NCBI RefSeq assembly: GCF_027812955.1 | Contig: NZ_JAPYZV010000002.1 | Location: 248,001 to 312,000, forward strand | Origin: Pedococcus sp. 5OH_020 | Lineage (GTDB): Bacteria; Actinomycetota; Actinomycetes; Actinomycetales; Dermatophilaceae | Reading direction: 5' to 3' | Length of the DNA stretch: 64,000 bases | Shown: positions 28,128-36,806 of the stretch, in pieces | Numbering within the stretch: position 1 is the first letter of the stretch | Layout of the letters: every line of letters starts with the position of its first letter | Made by a program: the position numbers and the translations under genes | The notes under the pieces: model-generated | The model's input: only the letters and a program-made list of their open reading frames with translations | Told to the model about the DNA's origin: nothing | The model's database searches: none

Positions 28128-28532
28128 TCAGAAGCCGAGTTCGGCTGCCCCCGTCGCGGAGGAGTCACGCAGGAACTGCGCGCAGCGCTGCTCCTCGTCA
28201 CCCTCGCCGATCTCGCCGGCCGCTTTGGACAGTGCCGCGAGGGCGCGAAGGAAACCGCGGTTCGGCTCGTGCTCCCACGGGACGGGACCCTGACCGCGCC
28301 AGCCGTTCTTGCGCAGCGAGTCGAGGGCGCGGTGGTAGCCGGTGCGGGCATACGCGTACCCCTCCACGGTCCGACCGTCCGCGAGCGCGTCTTCGGCGAG
28401 CGTGGCCCAGGCCAGCGAGGAGGTGGGGTACGCCGCCGCCACCTGGTCCGGCGCGACGCCTTCCTCGAGTCGCGCGGCGGCCGGGTCCTCGGGCAGCCGC
28501 GTCTCCGGGATGCCCAGCAGGTTGTCGGTCAC
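28128..28532 (-). CDS. DUF3151 family protein
   Basis: A 134-residue protein conserved in actinobacteria (VTDNLLGIPETRLPEDPAAARL; later YPTSSLAWATLAEDAL and GYHRALDSLRKNGWRGQGPVPW), recognised as DUF3151. The tetratricopeptide-like helical pattern is visible but function is unknown. GTG 28532 is preferred because GGAGG lies 7 nt upstream (minus strand) and it matches the usual family start; an in-frame start 21 nt upstream is less likely. It follows fba on the same strand (91 bp), so co-transcription with the aldolase is plausible. Confidence 0.85.
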   Translation of the reverse strand: MTDNLLGIPETRLPEDPAAARLEEGVAPDQVAAAYPTSSLAWATLAEDALADGRTVEGYAYARTGYHRALDSLRKNGWRGQGPVPWEHEPNRGFLRALAALSKAAGEIGEGDEEQRCAQFLRDSSATGAAELGF

Positions 28533-28623
28533 GCGACGACCTCCGGAGGACACGAGCGAGGAACGAGGGAGGCCCGAAGGGACGAGGAGGGAGGCCGTGC
28601 CAAGACGGGCCGAGCCAAGACGG

Positions 28624-29652
28624 TCATGCGGTGTGCTTCCCGGCAGACCGCAGGTGCTCGCAGGCCTCGACGACGCGGGCCGCCATACCGGCTTCTGCCT
28701 CCTTGCCCCAGGCGCGCGGGTCGTACTGCTTCTTGTTACCGACGTCGCCGTCCACCTTGAGCACCCCGGCGTAGTTGGTCAGCATGTAGCCGGCGACCGG
28801 CCGGGTGAAGGCGTACTGCGTATCGGTGTCGATGTTCATCTTCACGACGCCGTAGTCCACCGCCGCGGCGATCTCCTCGGCCGACGAGCCCGAGCCGCCG
28901 TGGAAGACGAGGTGGAACGGCTTGTCGTCGGCTGTCTTCAGCTCACGGTGCACCGCGTCCTGCGCCGCCTTGAGAACCTCGGGGCGCAGCTTCACGTTGC
29001 CCGGCTTGTAGACGCCGTGGACGTTGCCGAACGTCAGGGCGGTCATGTAGTACCCGTTCTCGCCGGTACCCAGGGCCTGGGCCGTCGCGATGGCGTCCTC
29101 GGGCGTGGAGTACAGCTTGTCGTTGATCTCGTTGGCGACGCCGTCCTCCTCGCCGCCGACGACGCCCACCTCGATCTCCAGGATGACCCGCGCCTCCTTG
29201 CAGAGGTCGAGGAGCTCCCGGGCGATCTTCAGGTTCTCCTCGAGCGGCACGGCGGACCCGTCCCACATGTGTGACTGGAACCACGGCGTGCCCGCCGACC
29301 TGACGCGGTCCGTGCTGGCCGCCAGGAGCGGCCGCACGAAGCCGTCCAGCTTGTCCTGGGGGCAGTGGTCGGTGTGCAGGGCGATGTTGACGTCGTACTT
29401 CTTGGCGACCTCGTGCGCGAACGCCGCCAGCGCGAGCGAGCCCGTGACCATGTCCTTGACCGTCGGTCCCGAGAGGTACTCGGCGCCGCCGGTGGAGACC
29501 TGCACGATGCCGTCGCTGCCTGCCTCGGCGAAGCCGCGGATCGCCGCGTTCAGCGTCTGCGAGGAGGAGACGTTGATGGCGGGGTACGCGAAGGACCCTG
29601 CCTTCGCGCGGTCCAGCATGTCGGCGTACACCTCGGGGGTGGCGATGGGCAT
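28624..29652 (-). CDS. fba: Fructose-bisphosphate aldolase, class II
   Basis: A 342-residue zinc-dependent aldolase of glycolysis and gluconeogenesis cleaving fructose-1,6-bisphosphate. Conserved elements: catalytic ALHTDHCPQDKLDGF, the zinc-site ILEIEVGVVGGEEDGV, NVHGVYKPGNVKL and LVFHGGSGSSAEEI. The start MPIATPEVYADML is preceded by AAGGAG at good spacing. Transcribed ahead of the DUF3151 gene. Confidence 0.97.
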   Translation of the reverse strand: MPIATPEVYADMLDRAKAGSFAYPAINVSSSQTLNAAIRGFAEAGSDGIVQVSTGGAEYLSGPTVKDMVTGSLALAAFAHEVAKKYDVNIALHTDHCPQDKLDGFVRPLLAASTDRVRSAGTPWFQSHMWDGSAVPLEENLKIARELLDLCKEARVILEIEVGVVGGEEDGVANEINDKLYSTPEDAIATAQALGTGENGYYMTALTFGNVHGVYKPGNVKLRPEVLKAAQDAVHRELKTADDKPFHLVFHGGSGSSAEEIAAAVDYGVVKMNIDTDTQYAFTRPVAGYMLTNYAGVLKVDGDVGNKKQYDPRAWGKEAEAGMAARVVEACEHLRSAGKHTA

Positions 29653-29793
29653 GGATGTCTCCTTGGACTCGACAGTGACGTCCTGCCGATCCTTGCATGT
29701 CGCCGGCGGCGGCGGACACCCGTGTCTCGCCGCTCGTGGCGCGAGTGCGGCCCGCACTTACCGCATTGGGTCACTCGGGCACCACCTGTGGCG

Positions 29794-30624
29794 TCACCCG
29801 TGCAGCACGTATGGCGTCGTGGTCGCCACCTGGTGAAGGCCCAGCCGCTGCAGGATCGGACGGGACCGGGGCGAGGCGTCCACACGCACGTACCGAGCAC
29901 CTCGCGCGAGCGCCAGCCGCGCCCGGTGGCCAACGCTGGCGCGGTACAGCCCCTGGCGGCGATAGGTCTCGAGCGTGGAGCCGCCCCACAGCCCACAGAA
30001 GTCGGTGTCCGGCGTGAGCCGCACCCAGCTCGCGGTGACGACCAGCCCGTCCTCGACGCGTTCCACGAGACAGCCCTGCATGTGTCCCAGGTCGGCGGCC
30101 AGCTCGGCGAAGTGCTTCTCGGTCACCCACGACGACCCGGGTCCCCACACGCCGTCCTGGAAGGCGGCAACGGCGGGGAGGTCCGGCGCCGTGATGGCAC
30201 GCAGTCGCAGCCCCTCCGGCACGACCTCCGGCAGGCCGGCCAGGACCGCGAGGTCCCCGAGGACCAGGGCCTCCACCTCCTCGGCCTGGAAGCCTGCGCG
30301 CTCAAGACGTGGGCCGAGATCGGCCGGCTCGTCGTAGGAGTACGTCTTCCACTCGACCGTCTGCCCACGGCCGGCGAAGAACTGCCGCTGCGCCTCGATC
30401 GCCGGTTCCGGGTCCCCGCCCAGGCCCTCGGGACTCTCGATCATCGCGCCTCGCTGAGCCGGGTCGCCGGGGTAGTTACGGTGCACCAGACCGTCGCGCT
30501 CCACGACGTGGGCGCTCTCGGCGTCGCGGTCCCGTAGGCGGATCTGCTGGTGGAACGTCGCGAGAAGCTCGTCAGGGGTCACCGAGCGATTGGACCGGAT
30601 GGGCACGTCGGCCGTCCAGCGCAT
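29794..30624 (-). CDS. GNAT-family N-acetyltransferase
   Basis: A 276-residue protein whose C-terminal half (about 120-276) has the GNAT pattern, including the acetyl-CoA region GSTLETYRRQGLYRASV (R-x-x-G-L-Y form). The N-terminal half (about 1-115) is an extra domain, perhaps a degenerate second acetyltransferase fold. The substrate is unknown. The ATG at 30624 has GGAGGG just upstream; it lies inside the 3' end of the RNA methyltransferase gene (53-nt overlap), so the two are likely co-transcribed. Confidence 0.8.
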   Translation of the reverse strand: MRWTADVPIRSNRSVTPDELLATFHQQIRLRDRDAESAHVVERDGLVHRNYPGDPAQRGAMIESPEGLGGDPEPAIEAQRQFFAGRGQTVEWKTYSYDEPADLGPRLERAGFQAEEVEALVLGDLAVLAGLPEVVPEGLRLRAITAPDLPAVAAFQDGVWGPGSSWVTEKHFAELAADLGHMQGCLVERVEDGLVVTASWVRLTPDTDFCGLWGGSTLETYRRQGLYRASVGHRARLALARGARYVRVDASPRSRPILQRLGLHQVATTTPYVLHG

Positions 30625-31288
30625 TACCCTCCGGCACCTGCCCTCCGGCGCCTTGTCTCCCGGCGATCTGGCCGAAGACGTGTCGGCGGACCCAGGCATG
30701 CATGGCGACCGCCGCGGCGGCCCCGGCGTTGATGGACCGCGTGGACCCGAACTGCTCGATGTGCAGGACGACCTCGCAGGCGGCGCGCATGGCGTCCGAG
30801 AGGCCAGGACCCTCCTGGCCGAACACCAGCACGCACTCGCGCGGCAGCGGGTAGGTCTCCAGCGGGCGCGAACCCGGAAGGTTGTCGATGCCGATGAGCG
30901 GTATGGCGCCGCGCTCCGCCCCCGCGCGCGCCGCCCACTCCGTCAGCTCCTCGACCGTGCCGTGGTGGTACTCGTGCTGGTAGCGGTCGGTGACCATGGC
31001 GCCCCGACGGTTCCAGCGGCGTCTGCCGAGGACGTGGAAGGCCTTGGCGTTGAAGGCGTTCGCTGTGCGGATGACCGACCCGATGTTGAAGTCGTGCCCC
31101 CAGTTCTCCACCGCGACGTGGAAGTCGTGGCGACGGGAGTCCAGGTCGGCGACGATCGCCTCCTGCCTCCAGTACCGGTAGCCGTCGACCACGTTGCGAC
31201 GGTCTCCGTCGCGCAGGAGCTCGGGGTCCCACTGGTCGCCTGCGGGCCATTCCCCCTGCCAGGGGCCCACCCCGATCTCCTCGCCCAC
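30572..31288 (-). CDS. TrmH/SpoU-family RNA 2'-O-methyltransferase
   Basis: A 238-residue SPOUT methyltransferase. Motif 1 is DFNIGSVIRTANAF, motif 2 LVFGQEGPGLS and motif 3 FGSTRSINAGAAAAVAMH, which together form the trefoil-knot SAM site. It should methylate a ribose 2'-OH in tRNA or rRNA; the target is not evident. It starts at a GTG (VGEEIGVGP) with TAGGGT (31295-31300, minus strand) 6 nt upstream, so probably leaderless. The acetyltransferase gene overlaps its end. Confidence 0.88.
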   Translation of the reverse strand: MGEEIGVGPWQGEWPAGDQWDPELLRDGDRRNVVDGYRYWRQEAIVADLDSRRHDFHVAVENWGHDFNIGSVIRTANAFNAKAFHVLGRRRWNRRGAMVTDRYQHEYHHGTVEELTEWAARAGAERGAIPLIGIDNLPGSRPLETYPLPRECVLVFGQEGPGLSDAMRAACEVVLHIEQFGSTRSINAGAAAAVAMHAWVRRHVFGQIAGRQGAGGQVPEGNALDGRRAHPVQSLGDP

Positions 31289-31460
31289 GCCGCAACCCTA
31301 CGGCCGGCACGGCGAGGACGATGCGCGCGTCGGCTGACGTTGCCCACGGCGTGGCGTGCGTGGCAGGACCTGGGCAAGGTGGTCTGCCTGTCCACGCCCT
31401 CTCAGGCGGTGCTCAGGTGAGGATTCGGATGGCCTGATGGCCACGGCATACCCTGAGCGG

Positions 31461-32150
31461 ATGATGCACAGCCTCGGCACCAGCTGGATGGACCCCCAGT
31501 GGCTCCTCGACCACTTCGGATCGCAGTTCTTCTGGGTGAGCGTCGCCATCGTCTTCGTGGAGTGCGGGTTGCTCTTCCCTGTCCTTCCCGGGGACTCGCT
31601 GCTCTTCGCCATCGGGCTGTTCGTCAGTGGCGGGGACCTCCGCATGAACCTCGTCGTCGCGCTGCTGGTGTTGGGCGTGGCGGCGTTCGCCGGCAACGTC
31701 GTCGGCTACGAGATCGGCCGGGCTGCGGGTCGCCCGCTCTACGAGCGCGACGGGCGGATCCTCAAGAAGAAGTACTTCGACGACAGCCACGCGTTCTTCG
31801 AGAGGCACGGCGCCAAGGCGCTCGTCCTGGGGCGGTTCGTGCCGGTCGTCCGGACCTTCATCACCGTGGTCGCCGGTGTCAGCCGCATGGAGCGCCGTCA
31901 CTTCTTCGTATGGAGCGGGGTGGGAGCGGCGCTCTGGGTGTGCGTCGTCACCCTGCTCGGGTACTTCCTCGGCAACAGCTTCCCCGCCCTCAAGGACCAT
32001 CTCGAGCTGGCGATCCTGGCCATCGTGGCCGTCTCCGTCATCCCGATGGCCATCGAGGTGGTCCGGTCGCGGCGCGGGACGACGGCCTCCGAGACGGTAA
32101 CGGAGGAGACCGGCGAGGCGGTCCAGGACCTGACCGACCGGCGCCCCTGA
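31461..32150 (+). CDS. DedA family membrane protein
   Basis: A 229-residue DedA/SNARE-associated-type integral membrane protein, a family implicated in undecaprenyl-phosphate or phospholipid flipping. It has the conserved EC-G-LFPVLPGDSLLF motif, GNVVGYEIGRAAG, and the FxRFxPxxRT-type GRFVPVVRTFITVVAGVSRM. Start ATG 31461 (MMHSLGTSW) matches the usual M..LGTSW start and has TACCCT (31449-31454) 6 nt upstream; ATG 31437 would add eight residues. Convergent with the ABC permease gene. Confidence 0.9.
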   Translation: MMHSLGTSWMDPQWLLDHFGSQFFWVSVAIVFVECGLLFPVLPGDSLLFAIGLFVSGGDLRMNLVVALLVLGVAAFAGNVVGYEIGRAAGRPLYERDGRILKKKYFDDSHAFFERHGAKALVLGRFVPVVRTFITVVAGVSRMERRHFFVWSGVGAALWVCVVTLLGYFLGNSFPALKDHLELAILAIVAVSVIPMAIEVVRSRRGTTASETVTEETGEAVQDLTDRRP

Positions 32151-32162
32151 GCGCCGGCCCCG

Positions 32163-32959
32163 CTAGCTGGTGCCGCGTCGGGTCCAGCGGAAGGTGCGCG
32201 CGCACAGCACCAGGCCTGCCAGCAGCCAGGCGGCGAGCACGAGCGCGGTCCGGCCGGGCTCCCACGTACCGGCCATCTCCTGGCTCTGCCAGTGTTCGGG
32301 GAAGAACACCGAGCGCATGCCCTGAGCGACCCACTTGAGCGGGAACAGGGAGGCCACCTGCTTCAGCCACTCGGGCAGGTCGGTGAACGCGAAGTAGACG
32401 CCGGAGATGAACTGCAGGATGAGCATGGGGGCGATGACGACAGCCCCGGCGGAACGCGCCGAGGTGGCGACCGACGAGTACGCGATCCCCAGGACGGTCC
32501 CGCACCCGACGCCGAGCAGGAACACCCAGACGAACGTCGTCCAGTGCCCGAGGTCCGTCGGCAGCCGCACGTCGAAGGCGACACCGGAGAGGGCGAGCAG
32601 CAGGCCGAACTGGGCTATGGAGGTGACGGCCACGAGGCCGACCTTGCCGAGGAAGTAGGCGACGGGTGGCATGGGCGTCGCGCGCAGCCGCTTGAGGGTG
32701 CCGTCGTCGCGCTCGGCCGAGACGCTGAGCGCCACCGACTGGAAGCTGGTGAGCATCACCCCGGCAGCCACCATGCCGGGCAGGAAGAAGCGCGCCGCAT
32801 TGACGCCGGAGGCCTTGTCGAAGTCCTGCCCAGCGAAGATCACCGAGAACATCGAGAGCATGACGATGGGGAAGGCGAACGAGAAGAACACCGCCTCCCT
32901 TTCCCGGAAGTACATCTTCAGCTCCAGGACCGTCCGGTCCCAGCCGATCGAGAGTGCCC

Positions 32960-32963
<4 letters not shown>
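32163..32963 (-). CDS. ABC-2 type transporter permease
   Basis: A 266-residue membrane subunit with about six transmembrane helices (near 25-45, 60-80, 105-130, 142-165, 175-195 and 240-258) of the ABC-2 exporter class. The ERDDGTLKRLRATPMPP segment is the typical cytoplasmic coupling loop. It overlaps the ATPase gene by 4 nt and together they make an exporter, commonly for drugs or lipids; the substrate is unknown. Confidence 0.9.
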
Positions 32964-33844
<881 letters not shown>

Positions 33845-33852
33845 GAGCGACG

Positions 33853-34425
33853 TCAGGGCTCTCGGAAGTCGACCTTGACCGGCTCCCGCTCCCGGCCCTC
33901 AGCCTCGAAGTACTCGGCCTGACGGATGCCGAAGAGGTTCGCCACGACGTTGGACGGCACGGTCTCGACCTTGGTGTTGAGCTCACGGACTGTGGCGTTG
34001 TAGTACCGCCGTGCCGAGGCGATGCGGTCCTCGGTGGAGGTGAGCTCCTGCTGGAGAGCCATGAAGTTCTGGTTGGCCTTGAGGTCGGGATAGGCCTCGG
34101 CCACAGCGATGAGGCGCCCGAGTGCCTGGGACAGCAGACCCTCGCTCTGGGCCTGCTGGGCCGGTGACTGGCCACCAGCCATCGCGGCCGACCGAGCACG
34201 CATGACGTCCTCGAGGGTGCCCCGCTCGTGCGCGGCGTAGCCCTTGACCGTCTGCACCAGGTTCCCGATGAGGTCGTGTCTGCGCTTCAGCTCGACGTCG
34301 ATCTGGCGCCAGGCCTCCTGGACGAGGTTCCGCAGCCTGACCAGACCGTTGTAGACCGCGACCGCCCAGAGCAGGAAGAGCACGACGAGCGCGACGACAG
34401 CGCCGATGACGATCCACGTGGTCAT
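33853..34425 (-). CDS. LemA family protein
   Basis: A 190-residue membrane-anchored helical protein with one N-terminal transmembrane helix (about 4-25), then coiled-coil helices including the family motif YNGLVRLRNLVQEAWRQIDVELKRR (split over about 25-50), HDLIGNLVQTVKGY and a C-terminal VPSNVVANLFG. Function of LemA proteins is poorly defined. AGGAG precedes the ATG. It heads a probable operon with the ABC exporter. Confidence 0.92.
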   Translation of the reverse strand: MTTWIVIGAVVALVVLFLLWAVAVYNGLVRLRNLVQEAWRQIDVELKRRHDLIGNLVQTVKGYAAHERGTLEDVMRARSAAMAGGQSPAQQAQSEGLLSQALGRLIAVAEAYPDLKANQNFMALQQELTSTEDRIASARRYYNATVRELNTKVETVPSNVVANLFGIRQAEYFEAEGREREPVKVDFREP

Positions 34426-34548
34426 GCGCGGGCTCCTGTGCTCTGGTGTGTCCTGGCGGTGCCGGTCCGGCCTTGGTGGTGCACGCGATCCTAGTGGAGC
34501 CGACGCGCCGCTCCCCGCTCTCTGTGGCAGCTCGTCGGTGCCACCCCG

Positions 34549-35103
34549 TCACGCCAGCCCGAGCTCGTCCAGCCCGTAGACGTAGCGGTACTCCAGCCCT
34601 GCCTCGGCGAACTTCTCGGCGGCGCCCGTCGCCCGGTCCGCGATGGTTGCCACGGCCACCACCTCGGCCCCCGCCTCGCGCGCTGCCGTGGCCGCTTCCA
34701 GCGGAGACGTCCCGGTCGTGGAGGTGTCCTCGACGATGACCACCCGGCGTCCCGAGATCGACGGCCCTTCGATGCGCTGCTGGAGCCCGTGCGCCTTGCC
34801 GGCCTTCCGGACGACGAAGGCGTCCTTGCGGTCCCCGGCCGCTGCGCTGGCATGGAGGACGGCGGCGGCGACCGGGTCCGCACCCAGGGTCAGGCCGCCG
34901 ACGGCGTCGAAGTCGAGGTCCGCCACGAGGTCCCGCATGACCTGGCCCACCAGTGGTGCTGCCTCGCCGTCGAGGGTGATGCGACGGAGGTCGACGTAGT
35001 AGTCGGCCTCCCGTCCGGACGAGAGGGTCACCCTGCCGTGGACGATGGCCTTGTCCTTGACGATCTCCAGGAGGCGGGCGCGGGCGGAGGCGGTGTCGGT
35101 CAC
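34549..35103 (-). CDS. pyrE: Orotate phosphoribosyltransferase
   Basis: A 184-residue enzyme converting orotate + PRPP to OMP in pyrimidine synthesis. It shows GRVTLSSGREADYYVDLRR, FVVRKAGKAHGLQQ and the PRPP motif VVIVEDTSTTGTS. GTG 35103 (VTDTASARARLL) fits the family length; TAGGCT (35112-35117, minus strand) 8 nt upstream suggests an essentially leaderless message. The only pyrimidine gene in the window. Confidence 0.95.
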   Translation of the reverse strand: MTDTASARARLLEIVKDKAIVHGRVTLSSGREADYYVDLRRITLDGEAAPLVGQVMRDLVADLDFDAVGGLTLGADPVAAAVLHASAAAGDRKDAFVVRKAGKAHGLQQRIEGPSISGRRVVIVEDTSTTGTSPLEAATAAREAGAEVVAVATIADRATGAAEKFAEAGLEYRYVYGLDELGLA

Positions 35104-35212
35104 GGTCGGCCAGCCTAGCGAGGGCCGCGGGGTCGCTAGCGGCCCAGGGGGCTCGCCCTGGCCGTCCGGACCACGGAGCGGGCGCCACCTCTGTGCGGTC
35201 CGATGCCGGACC

Positions 35213-35980
35213 TCAGCCCTTGGGTCGGTGAACCGTCCGCGCCCGAGCCCGGACCACCTGGCGGGGGATGAGGCGCAGGGCGGCGACGACGAGCTTGTAC
35301 TGCCACCCGGGCACGGACACGACCTTGCCGCGCGCCACGTCGTCGAGGCATTCCCGGACGAGGCGGCCACTGTCCAGCCACAGGAACTTCGGCAGGCTCG
35401 ACATGTTGAGGCCGGCGCGCTGGTGGAACTCCGTTCGGGTGAACCCGGGGCACAGGGCTGTCGCCGTGACCCCGGACCCGGCCAGCTCCGTGGACAGGGC
35501 TTCGGTGAGGACCGTGACGAAAGCCTTCTCCGCGGAGTACGGACCCGAGGCGATGAACGAGGCCACCGACGAGACGTTCACGATCGCGCCGTGGCCGCGC
35601 CTGCGCATCGCGTTGGCCGCGGCATGCGACAGCACCAGGACGGCACGGGCCAGGACGTCGAAGACCGCCTCCTCCTCGCTGATGTCGTTGTCGAGGAACC
35701 GCCTCTTCAACGAGTACCCCGCGTTGTTGACGAGCAGGTCCACGGGGCGCGCCTGGTCGGCGAGCCGCTCCGCCACCTTCCCCGTGTCGGCGCGGTCGGA
35801 GAGGTCGGCCACCAGGATCTCGGTGCCCACGCCATACGTCGCGCGGAGCTCGTCGGAGACGTTCTCGAGGCGCGCACGGTCCCGGGCGACCAGCACGACG
35901 TCGTGCCCTCGCTCGGCGAGCTGGTGGACGAAGGACAGGCCGATGCCGGCCGTGGCCCCGGTGACGAGGGCGGTGCTCAT
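35213..35980 (-). CDS. Short-chain dehydrogenase/reductase
   Basis: A 255-residue SDR. Cofactor motif TGATAGIG (about 7-14), NNAG motif LLVNNAG, catalytic Ser in VNVSSVASF and Y-x-x-x-K in YSAEK. The C-terminus (RLIPRQVVRARARTV) is basic and may associate with membranes. The substrate is unknown. TAGAGT (35987-35992, minus strand) is 6 nt before the ATG, so the transcript is probably leaderless and its promoter lies back to back with that of xthA. Confidence 0.9.
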   Translation of the reverse strand: MSTALVTGATAGIGLSFVHQLAERGHDVVLVARDRARLENVSDELRATYGVGTEILVADLSDRADTGKVAERLADQARPVDLLVNNAGYSLKRRFLDNDISEEEAVFDVLARAVLVLSHAAANAMRRRGHGAIVNVSSVASFIASGPYSAEKAFVTVLTEALSTELAGSGVTATALCPGFTRTEFHQRAGLNMSSLPKFLWLDSGRLVRECLDDVARGKVVSVPGWQYKLVVAALRLIPRQVVRARARTVHRPKG

Positions 35981-35986
35981 GCCGTC

Positions 35987-36010
35987 ACTCTAGGCGCGTC
36001 CGCATAGGGT
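35987..36010. promoter_or_regulatory. Compact divergent -10 pair (SDR / xthA)
   Basis: Two -10 hexamers face away from each other in 24 bp: TAGAGT (minus strand, 35987-35992) for the SDR gene and TAGGGT (plus strand, 36005-36010) for the exonuclease gene. Each is followed by its start codon after 6 and 7 nt respectively, and only 37 nt separate the start codons, so the -35 regions must overlap the opposite gene or promoter. Confidence 0.55.
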
Positions 36011-36017
36011 TACCCCC

Positions 36018-36803
36018 GTGCGTATCGCCACCTGGAACGTCAACTCGATCCGCTCGCGCATCGACCGCGTCGAGGCCTGGCTCCAGCGCAGCGACGTGGA
36101 CGTCCTGGCGATCCAGGAGACGAAGGCGACGGACGCGCAGTTCCCCTTCGAGCGGTTGCAGGCCCTGGGGTACGAGGTGGCGCACCACGGCTTCAACCAC
36201 TGGAACGGGGTCGCCATCCTCTCTCGCGTGGGGCTGGGCGCGGTGACCCCGGCCTTCGCTGGGGCGCCGGCCTGGGGAGAGCCACCCGTGGTGGAGGCAC
36301 GGGCGCTGTCGGCGACGTGCGGCGGCATCCACGTGACGTCGGTCTACGTGCCCAACGGCCGCAACATCCGCGACCCGCACATGGAGTACAAGCTCTCCTG
36401 GCTGGAGGCCCTGGGGGCGCAGGCCCGGCGATGGGCCGCGGACGGGCAGCAGGCCGTGATCATGGGCGACTGGAACATCGCGCCCCAGGACGACGACGTC
36501 TGGTCCATGTCGTACTACCTCGACAAGAGCCATGTCTCGCCAGGAGAGCGTGCGGCCTTCCAGGGCATCCTCGACGCCGGCTACGTCGACGTGGTCCGCC
36601 CGCACACCCCGGGACCGGGGACGTACACCTACTGGGACTACACCATGCTCGCCTTCCAGAAGCGGCGCGGCATGCGGATCGACTTCGTCCTCGGGTCGCC
36701 GGCCTTCGCCGAGCGGGTGAGCGGAGCAGCCATCGACCGCGAGGAGCGCAAGGGCAAGGGCGCCTCCGACCACGCTCCGGTCGTCGTGCAGCTGGAGGCC
36801 TGA
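36018..36803 (+). CDS. xthA: Exodeoxyribonuclease III
   Basis: A 261-residue exonuclease III-type AP endonuclease for base-excision repair. It has TWNVNSIRSRI at the N-terminus, the Mg-binding Glu in IQETKA, Tyr in SVYVPNG, GDWNIAP (catalytic Asp, Asn) and the C-terminal SDHAPVVVQL with the catalytic His. GTG 36018 is 7 nt after TAGGGT (leaderless). Its stop is 3 nt from the stop of the convergent glycosidase gene. Confidence 0.95.
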   Translation: MRIATWNVNSIRSRIDRVEAWLQRSDVDVLAIQETKATDAQFPFERLQALGYEVAHHGFNHWNGVAILSRVGLGAVTPAFAGAPAWGEPPVVEARALSATCGGIHVTSVYVPNGRNIRDPHMEYKLSWLEALGAQARRWAADGQQAVIMGDWNIAPQDDDVWSMSYYLDKSHVSPGERAAFQGILDAGYVDVVRPHTPGPGTYTYWDYTMLAFQKRRGMRIDFVLGSPAFAERVSGAAIDREERKGKGASDHAPVVVQLEA

Positions 36804-36806
36804 CCG

